From the NCBI GenBank assembly GCA_024449915.1, contig JAMZAV010000362.1, forward strand, positions 558,001 to 622,000: 64,000 nt of DNA, in the 5' to 3' direction. Positions 31,556-43,427 of the stretch are shown here, in pieces. The notes below the pieces were generated by a model that had not been told where the DNA came from, did no database searches, and saw nothing but the letters and a program-made list of their open reading frames with translations. The position numbers and the translations under genes are program-made. The stretch is from Sweltsa coloradensis. Taxonomy: Eukaryota > Arthropoda > Insecta > Plecoptera > Chloroperlidae. How positions within the stretch are numbered: position 1 is the stretch's first letter; each line of letters opens with the position of its first letter.

Positions 31556-32085
31556 TAATAAGGCCGTGGATAATAGTACGGTCAGCCGTAATACTAGTGC
31601 AAAATTATTCGTACGGTCAAAGATTTGATTGGCTGTAGGCGTGCAGTAGTAGGCCTACAGTGATGTGAAAAATAAAATACAAAACCTCTTAACATTTCTA
31701 TCCCTATATTAACTATGAAGGACTTTAATTCGAAAAGGAGTGTCTCAACTTATGTTAAACTCTCACTAACAAAAGTTGGACCACCCCAACCAAACAAGTT
31801 CCCCTTGGATTCTCTTCATAGCACTTGTAACGCTTTTATTATCTCTGACGTAGAATTGCATCTGCGACGAGGTCATCATTTGTATAAAAACATAAACCTA
31901 AATAGAATGGTAAAAAAGAAACCACCTCTCTCTCATAGAATTTGGACGCACTATCACTCTGCCACACTGCACTGTGATGTTTGAAGCTATCAGCCTAGTT
32001 TTAGGTGGTATCGTCAATGACCGTACGACTAGTGCATAATTGTCCGTACGGCTAACCGTACAATTATACACTCTGTATTAATAAC
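31556..32085. mobile_element. foldback MITE with GTACGG-rich ends
   Basis: The left arm (TAGTACGGTCAGCCGTA, CTAGTGCAAAATTATTCGTA) and right arm (CGACTAGTGCATAATTGTCC, ACGGCTAACCGTAC) are imperfect inverted repeats bounded by TTAATA on both sides. An 89-codon plus-strand frame inside (31715-31984) has no recognisable domain and probably is not a gene. Confidence 0.55.
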
Positions 32086-34060
32086 TAACAGGTCATAATT
32101 TTAGGCCTAGAACATGGTTTACAAAATTCAACAAACCTGGATAAACAAACTATCAATGCAGCATGTAATTTAACTTGTTGTAGAGGGCAAGAACTTAATC
32201 TTGTACTAATTATATTCCCAATATGTGGTTTAAATATACAGAAGCAGAAGGGATATATTTTATTTTGTTTTCGTTACTCATGTCATTACTGGTATCGATA
32301 TATATTCCATTGCTGTGCCCATTTGTCAACATTATGTGGTCATGTGGTCTCACAAAAATACATATGTAGTTCAAGGCCCAAACCCACCGGCATCCACAAA
32401 CAATGAACGGCAATTTAAATTAAAGGACTAGCATGTGAAGCACTTGTATGCTGGGTTTTCCCGTAGAATCACCGACCAAGTCAATTCAAGTCCAGGTAAA
32501 TGGGAGACGAAGATTCACCCACTTATTCTGCCCGATTGCAAGGGGGATTTACTGTTGGGTTTGTAACAAGAACTACTATACCTAATTCTCACGTTTCTCA
32601 GAATGGCAACTACCTAGTTACAATCTTGTTACGATGTTTATTATACGTAAATGTTAGTTAGTATGTATATATATATAGGCTAATGTAGTGAATATTATTC
32701 ATTGTCTTCGACAAATTTATGTTCATGTTAAGTCCACATGCACTAGTTATGGCTTATGCAATGACTGAAATTGTTGACCTGTTGTCCATTTTAAATTGTT
32801 GAGTTTTTGTAGTTGTAGAGGTATATTAGATTTTCATAGTATCTTTGCCGTAGATCTTTTGATGTATGTACATAGCAAAGAGTAAAGACTATTGACCAGG
32901 ATGAATTTTGTTTTAACTTAATGGCTTATACCAAAGCAATGTATGTGTACTCACATTTTATATAGAATAAAGTCATATATTTTTAGTGTACCAGTGCTCA
33001 TTAGTTATTATTATTACTATGCCTACATGTTGCTTTCATTTTACACAATCCTGGAGAGTAGCATGATATTGTGTTATTTTTCTCTATTGCAGATCCTGTA
33101 GCATGCTTCTTCACTTATATGGTTAAATATAGGGTTAAGGCCATGCCATGCCGATAGTGATCACTAATGAAAAAAATAACGTGCAAATTATTGCTTGTTT
33201 GAGGCCGGTGTACGCAGGTTGTGATTTGTTTGTGGTGTACAAAGTTGTATAGCCTGGAATCCTATGATAAGTACACACAAATTAGTGTTGAGGCATTCAA
33301 CCTTTGAGTTACTTTTAAAATAACATGCCACTGTAACTCAACCTTTGAAGTAAGCTACCTACTTAACATAAGTTAATGCCTCGTGACCTAAGAGTCAGAA
33401 AAAATTTTGACCAATAAAAACCTAGATGTGTGTTTAAAAATGAAAAAAATAACTCATTTCCGACTCAATATACTGATGTACCAAGATTAGGTAATGCTCA
33501 TCGGTTCTATTCTATTCATGTTCTATTGGCTGGTGTAGAATCAGTAGATATTCACTTTAAAACACCAACACTGACTGTAGTTTATAACAATCCTAAATGA
33601 CTAGAACCCCAATTTAATCCCAATATCTTTTAGAGTAAGAAGTATGTTTACATTCCATTAAACTTACCGTAAACACGTCATGGCGTAACGATGAGCAGCC
33701 TCCTTCAACAATGCCGACTGTCCATTTTCAGCAAAATCACGATTTTATTTAATTTTGTATTTTCCTACCAAAATATTGACTTAAGTTTTACAAAAATAAA
33801 AAATGCGTATTATATTTCATCATAAATTCATTATTTAAAGAAATAAGTCATTTCTAGAAAAAAGTTCCTGATCATACTTCCCTATTCTTTCAACATGCAA
33901 GAACACAAAAGCCCAATGAATGCTCCCCAGTTGTCTGGATAAGTCGGGTCAATGTTCTCTTATTGAGCATGTTTTTAATAGACAAAACAATTTTATTTTA
34001 AATTGTTATCACAATCTAAAGATTAGATGGAGAGGGGATATGAAATTAAGAGGATGGGAT
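32086..34060. other. no gene seen
   Basis: AT-rich intergenic DNA with a short TA run near 32665. I found no splice-compatible exon, tRNA or clear transposon ends. Confidence 0.4.
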
Positions 34061-34314
34061 AGCCGTGAAATTAAAACTACGCAAAATTACAGTTTTTTCG
34101 TGATATCTCGAGAATGATGCAAAATAAATATCCTAAAACTGGTTCTAGACCGATATGTGGCTTTGAGAGAACTATAGCCTGTACAAAAAAATATTGCAAT
34201 GTGATGGTAACTTAATTAAGTTTTTTATTAGAATTTTAATTAAATGCATAATATCTTAAATACAAACCGCACCGATTATTATATTTGAATATTTTTTCTT
34301 GCATTATATTGTTG

Positions 34315-35205
34315 ATCAAGATACTAAAACAAATGATATATGCAAACGATATCGTGGAATTTGGAGACAATGGTGAAGAAGTGCAACAGAAGGTGGATAA
34401 ATGGAATGAGGTGACAGAAGAATTTGGAATGAAGATTAGCATTAAGAAGAGTGAGATTTTAGTGATGCAAAGAGTCAAAAAGTTTCAAAGATATAAAGAT
34501 AGGATCACACTGAGGGGAGTAGAACTGGAGGAAAAAGATGAATTCCAATACCTAGGAAGTATTGTGACTAATGAAGCAAAAGTAGGGAATGAAGTTAAGC
34601 GGAGAGTGGGGTTGGCAGAAAAGTTTTACCAAAAGATCAGAAAGTTAATTTGGAATGAGCATTTCACTAAAAAAATGCAAAATAAGATGTATTATCTACC
34701 CATTTTAACATATGGTGCTGTAACGTGGCCATTGGGCTGGAAGGAAGAAAGTGCTATACAGGCAGCTGAGAAGATGAAGTTCATACACAGTGTGGCAGGT
34801 GTGACAAAGTTGGACAAGATACGAAGTAGTATAAGGAAGAAAGTAGGAGTAGAGAGCCTAAAGTTCAAGATGGGAAAGGAGCGACTACGATGGTATGGAC
34901 ATATGAGAAGAATGGAGAAGAATAGAATCCCAAGACAAGCATTTGAACTAAAGAATGATATGAGAAGAGTGGGAAGACCTCGAGATAGATGGGAAGATCA
35001 AGTACAGGCAGATGTGGAGGAGAGAGGAGAAGAGTGGGTGGTGGTTGAAGAGAGAGAAAGATGGTGGGAGGACAGGAAAAAGTGGAGAGAGTTGGTGTTA
35101 CAACAAGAAAATGAGGAAGAAGATGAGGTGCCGAGCTTGGCAGGCCGGTGCCGATTCGGTGATGTCCAAGATTTAAATGGTGGAAACACCTCTTTACCCA
35201 ACTAA
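34315..35205 (+). pseudogene. LINE reverse transcriptase C-terminal fragment, copy 2
   Basis: About 290 codons are still open, starting at the RT active-site region (MIYANDIVEFGDNGEEVQQK), then KKSEILVMQ, the thumb YLGSIVTNEAKVG, LTYGAVTWPLG and the basic C-terminal block GKERLRWYGHMRRM ... RVGRPRDRWED. It is clearly related to the copy at 9490-11990. The canonical YADD reads YAND here. The N-terminal endonuclease and most RT motifs are missing. The 3' end abuts a TA repeat at 35230. Confidence 0.85.
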
Positions 35206-35286
35206 ATGATGTTGGAACAAAGTGTAGTGATATATATATATATATGTTTAAACTTGGCTTTATAGTAGGCGACTATGACGCTGTTA

Positions 35287-35490
35287 TGTTAGTACTTTAG
35301 ACAGAAATTAAAAAAGTGACTACACCAAGGTTTGAACCCGGGACCTTAGCTTACCGGGCTATGCTCTTACCAACTGAGCTATGTGGCCACCAATTTCAAA
35401 CTGTCTAACCTTCAAACTTCAAACCTAACTAACTTCAAACTTCAAACCTCGGTGTAGTCACTTTTTTAATTTCTGTCTAAAGTACTAACA
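35287..35490. mobile_element. 204-bp foldback with 40-bp perfect TIRs and a tRNA-like core
   Basis: Perfect 40-bp inverted repeats start TGTTAGTACTTTAGACAGAA, and TA flanks both sides (35285-35286, 35491-35492). Between them, on the minus strand (about 35395-35323), lies a tRNA-like sequence with A box TAGCTCAGTTGG, B box GGTTCAAACC and anticodon loop CCGGTAA. TTCAAACTTCAAACC repeats follow. It may be a SINE head captured in a MITE. Confidence 0.75.
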
Positions 35491-35612
35491 TATATAATAT
35501 ACATATTGTTCTAACTAAACCACATAGCGGTCTAGAATCAGTTTTTAGATATTTTGCATCGTTCTCGAGATATCACGAAAAAACTGTAATTTTGCGTAGT
35601 TTTAATTTCGCG

Positions 35613-38600
35613 AGTGCAGAGAACAAAACCTCAATCAGAAAATATGTCACACACACTATACAATATATAATTATTTATTTGGTCATAATTTGTACGATAT
35701 TATCTAGGTACATAAAGCTACACCCTTGTGATCAAGATCAACAATCTTACAGTTGGAGTACAAGACAGGGTGTGAGCACACATGCAAACACTACTTAAAA
35801 TATCACCTCTCGTATTGTCACAATATTCTGATTCAGTATCCGTTTACGTTATGGTTACATTCCCATGGAACATTGGTTTACAGCTTCCATAGTCGATAGA
35901 ACCCAATATAATTTTCCTAACCATTTAGCTTGCCAACCCTCTGGCTTGGAGGCACCCCGGGATTTGTTTCTACAAATTCTCACAATATGATTTAAATCAA
36001 GAATCACAAGCTCATTTCAGCATAATATGTTATTCCCCCCGACGGTCTCAAAATAAACACGCTCTGCCTATAGCCTACTCAGCTCAGACTCATTGGTGAG
36101 TTATTTAAGAGGGAATAGGACATACTATGTTGACAGTTGGCAAATAGCTATTCGCTTGGCCGGTAAAATTCCGATGTATCAAGTTTATCAATTAAGTATT
36201 CAACAGCCCTACAGTTGTAGATTATAAATATTTTATGTTAATCAGCCAGGACCAATCCACAATTATTAATTAATATGAAAAATTTTCAACTTTAACAAAA
36301 CCCAAAATCCTAAAAATATTTATTTATTAGTTAAAAGAAATATTTTTGATAAGTTTAGTGTAGAGCCCTATATTTCCACGTCCGTGACAACTACTCAAAA
36401 TTAAAAACATCTGTGGCGGCCGAGCGAATAGGAATTTGCTTAAACCGCATGTCCTATAAATCCTCTTAATTAAACCGATCTATATGCTAGCAAGTAAGCC
36501 GTAGGTGAATTGATGTTCTTTACATGACTGTAGGTGTTTATAGTGCAAACCCTAGACATCACTGCAATGATGCAAAATTAAAAGTTTGGTTTCAGTTTTG
36601 TTCATTAGTAGAAATACAAGGAAATGGTTTTATTTTTTTAATGAAAATCTTCAAATGAAAATCAAATTTCACAGGAAATTATTTTCTTTTTAAATTTTAT
36701 CACACTGAAGTTTTGTTTGGTAGGGGATAATTTTTTTTACAAACAATGCTAATAATAGTGTTATTTTACTAGAAAGTGCAATTGTGGTGTCATATAGCAG
36801 AGAACGTCGTAATTTGTGTTAAAAGCATTTGATGTGTTATTTCGCGATTTGATTCTGAATCCCAGAGACGCGTAAGATTAATTAAATGTTTGTCGATAGT
36901 AACAACCTAGTACAATGCAATGTCAACATAAATACTTTGAATTTGATGAGAAATATGAAATAAACTTTTGGCTTTTTTCCGATGATAGCAAAGCATTTGT
37001 TCCGGCTTCAGAAAAAATAGGATGTCACTAAACATGCAAACCAATCTGGAACCCAAAGGCCACCTCTGAAAGAGAAGTTAATTAGATCAATATTGTGTCA
37101 CAAATTCAAAGCAAAGAATTTGACAACATTATGTTACTGCTTTATATTAAATATTTCTTGGTTACAAGCATATTTTCTAAATTGTACTAAACCAGTATTT
37201 CTCATGGTAATCATGTTAAGTAATATAAATAATATATACATCAATATTTATAATATAGGCTTACAAGATATGCATAATGGCATATTAGGTCAAAGGTCAC
37301 AAATATAAGGTTTCAATACTGCTAAGTAAACACCTCTAGTAAATATTTAATGACATGCATTAGTTATTTATAGTTTAGATGTTTTACAATGTAAAAGGAA
37401 CTTGACCTTGCATTTGCCACTGTCTTCCAGTTTCACTACACAATCATAATAAAAAAATAAACTAGGCACATAGAAGAAGCCACATTCTAAAGAAATAATA
37501 CCCTCATAACTATTACAACATAAACAAATCACTTTTGCTTTGAAGAATGCCATAATATGATGTAACAAATAAAACATTCACACACCCCTCTCCCAGTCCA
37601 GTGGCAATCAAGAAAAAGGCACTGACTTTCATAAATTGGGTCAATGTAAAAGTTTTCTTCCATAGCACCCCTAGTTTGGACTGGTGTTGAAGTAATAACA
37701 GAACAGGGCCCCCAAAAGGAAGTATATTAAGTACCTTTGGGTGTATTTACAATACAAAATTAGAAACTAGTTTTTAAAGCCTATTTGATCAACTTTGAGT
37801 AGGTTTATGATTACCATTTCTACTAATAATGTTAGATTTATTCTTGACCCTAATGATAGTTTTGCTAATTTGTTGCCATGTAAATTTCCCATAAAACAGC
37901 TGATATTAGCTTCACTGGCAAAATAGAATTTAAAAAACAGACTTCTACATGTTGTATATTTGCAAACTTGGAAGTTTTTTTAGCCAGAAGGTGATACAAT
38001 AATTGTTTCATCTCTATTACCAACTGATGCTAATTAATACTATTACAATATAAAACTGACATTTTAATGTTATTTCAAGACCCTACTTGAAAAAACAGTT
38101 TCCAAATGTGTATGTATCGGTCTATATTATAAAAATATCAATTCTTTTCACTCTTTTGCAAACCAAAATATAATATTTCTGGTGTTCAATTTTGATATAA
38201 AATACATATTATGGCCATGCACATGCTACTGGTAATCTTAGGGCAGTATGTTTTTGTTCAGTCATTCATCGTCAAGAACTGCAATGTAGGCACAATAAAC
38301 AATTTGTGGAGACTATAGATTGTTAAAATATGAACCAGTAGCAGGTACTTTATTATTTTGTACATGTTCAATCAATGCACAAATGCATTACATGCATTTG
38401 ATGTGATTTTTATGCATGGAATAAACAGAAAAGCATTTCATAATGCAATTTTCAATGTGAACTAAAAATGATCTATTCATAGCACATTTAAGTACAAACT
38501 GTAAACAATAAATGCAAACCACATCGATAAGTTCAACCTCAGGAATCACAGATCGAGATCAGATCACACGCACATACAGAAATAAAAAAATCAAGTGTTG

Positions 38601-38968
38601 AACAGAAAATGTTATCTTGTGCACTAGCTCATTATTATGTTGTCGCAGCTGCAATCAGCAGCCATATTGGATACCAAAAATATTTGTAGAAAAGTTGTAA
38701 ATAAATCAAGTTTTCTGTTGCATCCTTGATTTAGTTTTGTTCAGGTGTAAGCTTTCCATAAAATTAAGGCTTACCATAGTTTGTTTTTTAATAAACAACA
38801 CAACAGACAAATATTGGCTGTTGAGGAATGTCAAAAGGAAATTGAATATTGCAATGATAATATTCAAGTTCATCTATCAATACTAAAACTGGTATTGATT
38901 ATCCTACACCAAAAGTATCGATAGGCACAGTATGTACACTTTCAGTTTTTGTATCCAATTGACCTAAA
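35613..38968. other. no gene seen
   Basis: AT-rich intergenic DNA without convincing exons, tRNAs or transposon ends. Short frames (e.g. 37093-37308, 37368-37577) lack recognisable content and splice context. Confidence 0.4.
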
Positions 38969-39516
38969 CTAGGAAAACGCTTAAGTCCCGCCGCGTTGAT
39001 GGATGAGCTTTTTTTGTAAGTTTTTAGTTTGCGTAGGACCACTTTTCCTTTGCAAGTGCTTTTTGAATGAATTGTAGGTGATTGTTGTCAAGTTTCTATT
39101 GTTACTTGTTAATTGTTATTATAAACCTAAAAAAACTCATATTAAAACCTTTATTCTATGGATTCTGGCTAACTTTTCAACTTTTTCTTTCAAAAGGTAC
39201 TACATCATCATAACCTAAATGTCCATGCGAAATATGACCCACGTTTGGTAAAAATCAAAAAAAAAAATCTAAAAAAGTATACGATATTCATGAGAAATAT
39301 TTCTTCGATTGTACCCAAAAACGTGGCACGTCTAAGTTAAGAGATTTCGAAGGTCCCCTCCAATTTTCATCAAGATCGCATATGCCGTTTGCCCGGAATC
39401 GTGCGAACAAACAGACAAAAAAACAAACACAAAAAAAGGGGAAAAAAAGAAAAAAACAACCGAGCTAAATTTTTTGGGGGGTCAGTGAAATTGAAGTCTT
39501 CGCTTCGCTCATCCAA
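38969..39516 (-). mobile_element. Helentron-like element type A, copy 1
   Basis: On the minus strand it begins TTGGATGAGCGAAGCGAAG, continues ACTTCAATTTCACTGACCCC, and ends CGCGGCGGGACTTAAGCG then TTTTCCTAG. It is 548 bp with no coding. The T-rich tract, then GTTTGTCTGTTTGTTCG, occurs in all type A copies. Confidence 0.85.
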
Positions 39517-39889
39517 AACATGATAAAAAATAAAGTATGCATTCAAGCTTTTACTATTCTAGTTGAAAAATCTTGGGAAATCTTTTGGTAATTTGAGTCG
39601 ACCCACTCGGTTATAAGAAAAACTGATCTTCAGTGGAGACATCATTATACTATTAATTATAAGTAAGCTTTGTTGCTAGGAAGGTTCCAAAGTCAATATA
39701 TATATTTAATTATTTACCTATAGGCCCTATACCCAATATGATACAAAAATTAAAGCACACTTTAAAAGATGAAAACCTATGCCTCAATCAGGATTTGAAA
39801 CTGGATATGGGATAAACCCCAAGCCCAGTGAATGAGCAATAAAAAATTATAAATGCAATAACAAGACTGTGTCCTATCTTTGTGTATTA

Positions 39890-40196
39890 AACTACGTAGT
39901 TCTAAGGTGCAAGTTTTAAGGAGCAAGGCGTAAGCCGTAAGAAATGCAAGCCATTTACAGCAGCCTACATATTACTCTTTGTCTTCTCTCACAGGTCCAA
40001 TCTGTTCTGATTGGCTTGTCGTAAGGTCTAGTTGTAAGAATGGGATTTTAGGAAATTCACTATGACTTAATCATTATGCCTTACGACTTGGAATGAGTTG
40101 AGAACGCACCATTAAAACATATGCTTATAACAATACAAAACATTATGCCTTAAGACTTGCACCTTATGCCTTAAAACTAATACCTATGTAGTTAAT
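39890..40196. mobile_element. possible imperfect-TIR MITE
   Basis: ACTACGTAGTTCTAAGGTGC at the left is roughly inverted in GCACCTTATGCCTTAAAACT, then ATACCTATGTAGTT, at the right. Repeated CTTATGCCTTA-like motifs fill the inside. Boundaries are approximate. Confidence 0.4.
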
Positions 40197-40251
40197 TATG
40201 ATTTAGATAGAAAAGGCATCAGGTAAATAACAATGAAACTTATTAGTATTA

Positions 40252-40960
40252 TTGGATGAGCGTGGCGAAGATTCCATTTCACTACACTGGAGAAAAAAAT
40301 CCGGAATGTTTTTTTATCTTTTTTTCCCTGTATTTTTGTGTGTTTGTTAACACGATTCCGGCTAAACCGATACTCCAATTGCGATGAAATTTTATGGAGG
40401 CCTTCGAAATCTCTAAACTTAGAACTGCCACGTTTTTGAGCGCAATCGAAAAATTATTTCTCATGAAAATCGCAATTTTACAATTTTTTTCGATTTTTAA
40501 AACATTTCTTTGACTTATAACACCTACATGCTTAACCCGATTTTATTGATTTTTTCACAGAACCTTAATTTCATTAATTAAGATATTCGTGTGAAATTTG
40601 AGCGCAATCGAAAAATTATTTCTCATGAAAATCGAAATTTTACGGGTTTTTTCTTTTTTAAAACATTTCTTTGACTTATAACACCTACATGCTTTATCCT
40701 ATTGTAATGATTTTTTCACAGAACCTTAATTTTATGAATTAATATATTCGTGTAAAATTTGAGCGCATTCGAATAATTATTTCTTATGAAAATCGCAGTT
40801 TTACGATTTTTTATTTTTTATTTTATTTTATTTTAAAAAAAAATCTTCGACTTAGTAATAATTTTTTCACAGAATAACAGAAAATTTGCATAACACATGG
40901 CAGCTCAATGCACCAATTACGCTCATCCAACAACGCGGCGGGGTTTAAGCGTTTTCCTAG
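40252..40960 (+). mobile_element. Helentron-like element type B, copy 2
   Basis: 5' end TTGGATGAGCGTGGCGAAGA; 3' end AACGCGGCGGGGTTTAAGCG, then TTTTCCTAG, at 40960. It is 709 bp in plus orientation. Three internal units of about 160-170 bp (CTTATAACACCTACATGCTT near 40515 and 40675) form a short tandem array. No coding. Confidence 0.85.
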
Positions 40961-41439
40961 TTTATTCACAGGGATTCAAATAGCATCAAGTCTTGACTTT
41001 TTATATAGCCTAGGTAACCTTTATATAGCCTAGGTAACCATTAGATACATCCTACCATGTGGAGGGCAAGAAGTTTGTACATTACTAATTTACTATTAGA
41101 AATACCAGAGTAACTTACGAAAATAAATATTAAACTCATCTCTATCGGACTAACAAACAGGCAGACATACTTGAGAAGTATAAAAAGTTAGAAGAAAGTT
41201 AAAAATGGATGGTCCAGTCTCATACCAGTGATCGTTCAATCAGATTATGACATATCATATTCATAACACACCCACTTCAACATTATTATTGTTATTAGTC
41301 ATACTCGTAAGTCGTAAGATGTGAGGATCTTGCTACTATACTATTAATAGCCTATAAAATAAATATGTATAATAATATAATAATATATATATGTGTGAAT
41401 AGCATTCATTGGTAAATACAGCTTTTAGTCTTGAGGCAC

Positions 41440-41733
41440 CAGGGTGGATCCAGGACCTCTGCAAGGGAGGGGCGACCGACTTGGCCCACCACAACGGGGG
41501 CTAGGCCTCCCAGCTCAGCCCGCATTGAATTTTCTTTAAGGAAGCTTTGTGAAAAATGTGTTTAAATGGCTTGAGAGAAGGTAGGCCTATATTTCAATAA
41601 TTTTTATTAGATTTACTATACATTCTGGTATGTTGTCACCACTTTGCAAATTTGTTTTAATCATTATAGAATAAAATGTAACCCTTGAGCATCAAGGGAG
41701 GACGATCTGCCTACCCCCTTGGATCCACCACTG
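41440..41733. mobile_element. hAT-like MITE, about 294 bp
   Basis: CAGGGTGGATCCA and its inverse TGGATCCACCACTG are the ends. The flanking octamers TGAGGCAC and CGAGACAC agree at 6 of 8 positions, consistent with an old 8-bp duplication. Confidence 0.65.
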
Positions 41734-43131
41734 CGAGACACTCTAGTTATCCCCGAACCTGAGAACCTATTTTAAATTATCTGATTGGGATGAAATAACA
41801 ATTTTTTTGGCTGGGTATGCGCACACATGAATACAGTATCTGCGATGTTATTGCAACCAGCAGGTCCACCATTTAAAATGAGCTGCAACTATTCAATGGT
41901 AAATCTTTCTTCATGAGTGGGTATATCCTGTTTTGGCAATTTAATATTAATCAAGACAATAAAGGGGTAATGTATAAAGATGAAAAAATGTCAGATTATA
42001 TTGGTGTCGGGGCCAAAATTCATATTATGGCCTTAACAAACAATATGCTTTGCCAGACAGAAATTGCAATAGTTTGGCCAAGATTCACGCCCTAATAAGA
42101 TCAGTATCGGCAGGTAACTTTGTAAGAACTGTATGTAACAGCTTACATGCAACAATACACAAGCATATCATTTTATGATTTTACATATCATATCAGTCAT
42201 GTAAAATTACAATGCATACTATTGGGTTTTCTTTCGACTGTCCACTGCCACTCCGCCAGTGCGGACAAAGAATGTCAAATGAAAAATCATAGTCGGACTC
42301 ATAGTTAGTTTGTATTGTGTTGATGTAACAAATGTTCAGAAGAGTACAATAATAAAATGTTACTTTTAAAAGTTTCCTAAAAAATTACAAAATTGATATG
42401 TATATCATAACTCCCAACTCAAGCTGAACATTAGTTATGCTAAGTATACCTTGAATTTTGTTAGATGTTTAAATGTGTTGTTACTTATTTTATTAGCATA
42501 TTTCACAATATAAATCATATCACAGAATGTATCATTCATCTATATTATCATCATAGGCACATTGAAAATTTAAATTGAATACATACACAGTTACAGTATA
42601 TATTTTGTGACAAGACAATGTTGCAGGCAAAGGCAGTGAGAATTACTGATTTTTATAGTGGAAATAAAAATTATTAACAATTAACATGTATCTATCGGTT
42701 ACAAACAGATGGATACCAAGTAGACATGTTCGAGTTTACTGAAACAAGAAAATGGTTAATCTACTAGCAAATCAACGTCCTACTCATTGTAATAGACATT
42801 TGTACAGTTTGTACATGAGGAATATACACCCAATTTCACTCTAAAAATGTCGAGTAGGCAAAACAAAAATTAACTACATGGCAATTTAAATCCATTTGAT
42901 TATTTGACAATACCATCCAAAACATAAAGGATAACTCAATAAAAGGCCTGCCACAATTAGAAGGAATCTTAGTAACAATTTTGGTTTGATCCGTGCATCA
43001 ATGGTGCGTACTAAACTTGTCTAACCTCGCGTACCCACAACCCCAAAAATTGACCCACTGTCCTTGTAACTGTGATTAGTGTTAACTGTTAACTAGTGGT
43101 GCAACAAAATGTAATTTCAAACATATATAAG
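41734..43131. other. no gene seen; 3' flank of the unknown gene
   Basis: This lies downstream (minus strand) of the stop codon at 43132. An AATAAA on the minus strand sits at 42494-42489, about 640 bases after the stop, and could be the polyadenylation signal. Nothing else is recognisable. Confidence 0.35.
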
Positions 43132-43427
43132 TTAATCACTTTCATCAATATATATTGAGTAAAAACACATGAGATCTCCTGTCGCAAAGGTTTGAGTGGA
43201 TGCATCTACCATTTTTATTTCTGATTTTGTCTCATTTGTCATGGAAGCACTTGCCATAGGTACATTTGATAAAGACATTTCAGTTTCTTGTTGAACATTG
43301 TTTTTCAACTTGGCAAGTTTTACCTGTTTTTTTGTAAGAACCACCTCATTTGAGGTTATCTCCATGTCATGTTGGTGTTTTATTCCCATTCCTGGACGAC
43401 CTTTTTTGTTTGTCAAGTCTGCGGACG
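43132..43427 (-). CDS. unknown gene, last exon
   Basis: Acceptor TTCATTTTAG|CGTCC opens 296 nt ending in TAA at 43132. The product is lysine-rich (NKKGRPGMG, LTKKQVKLAKLKNN), then polar with VDASTQTF, ending IYIDESD. No domain recognised. Confidence 0.72.

Larger units (their letters stand above)
34065..35612. mobile_element. block bounded by ~95-bp inverted repeats, enclosing an RT fragment
   Basis: The left arm (34065-34160, with ACGCAAAATTACAGTTTTTT and TCGTGATATCTCGAGAA) is repeated inverted at 35522-35612. Between the arms lie a LINE fragment and a small foldback element. Either a LINE inserted into a foldback transposon, or two oppositely oriented copies of a repeat flank it by chance. 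No target duplication was identified. Confidence 0.6.
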
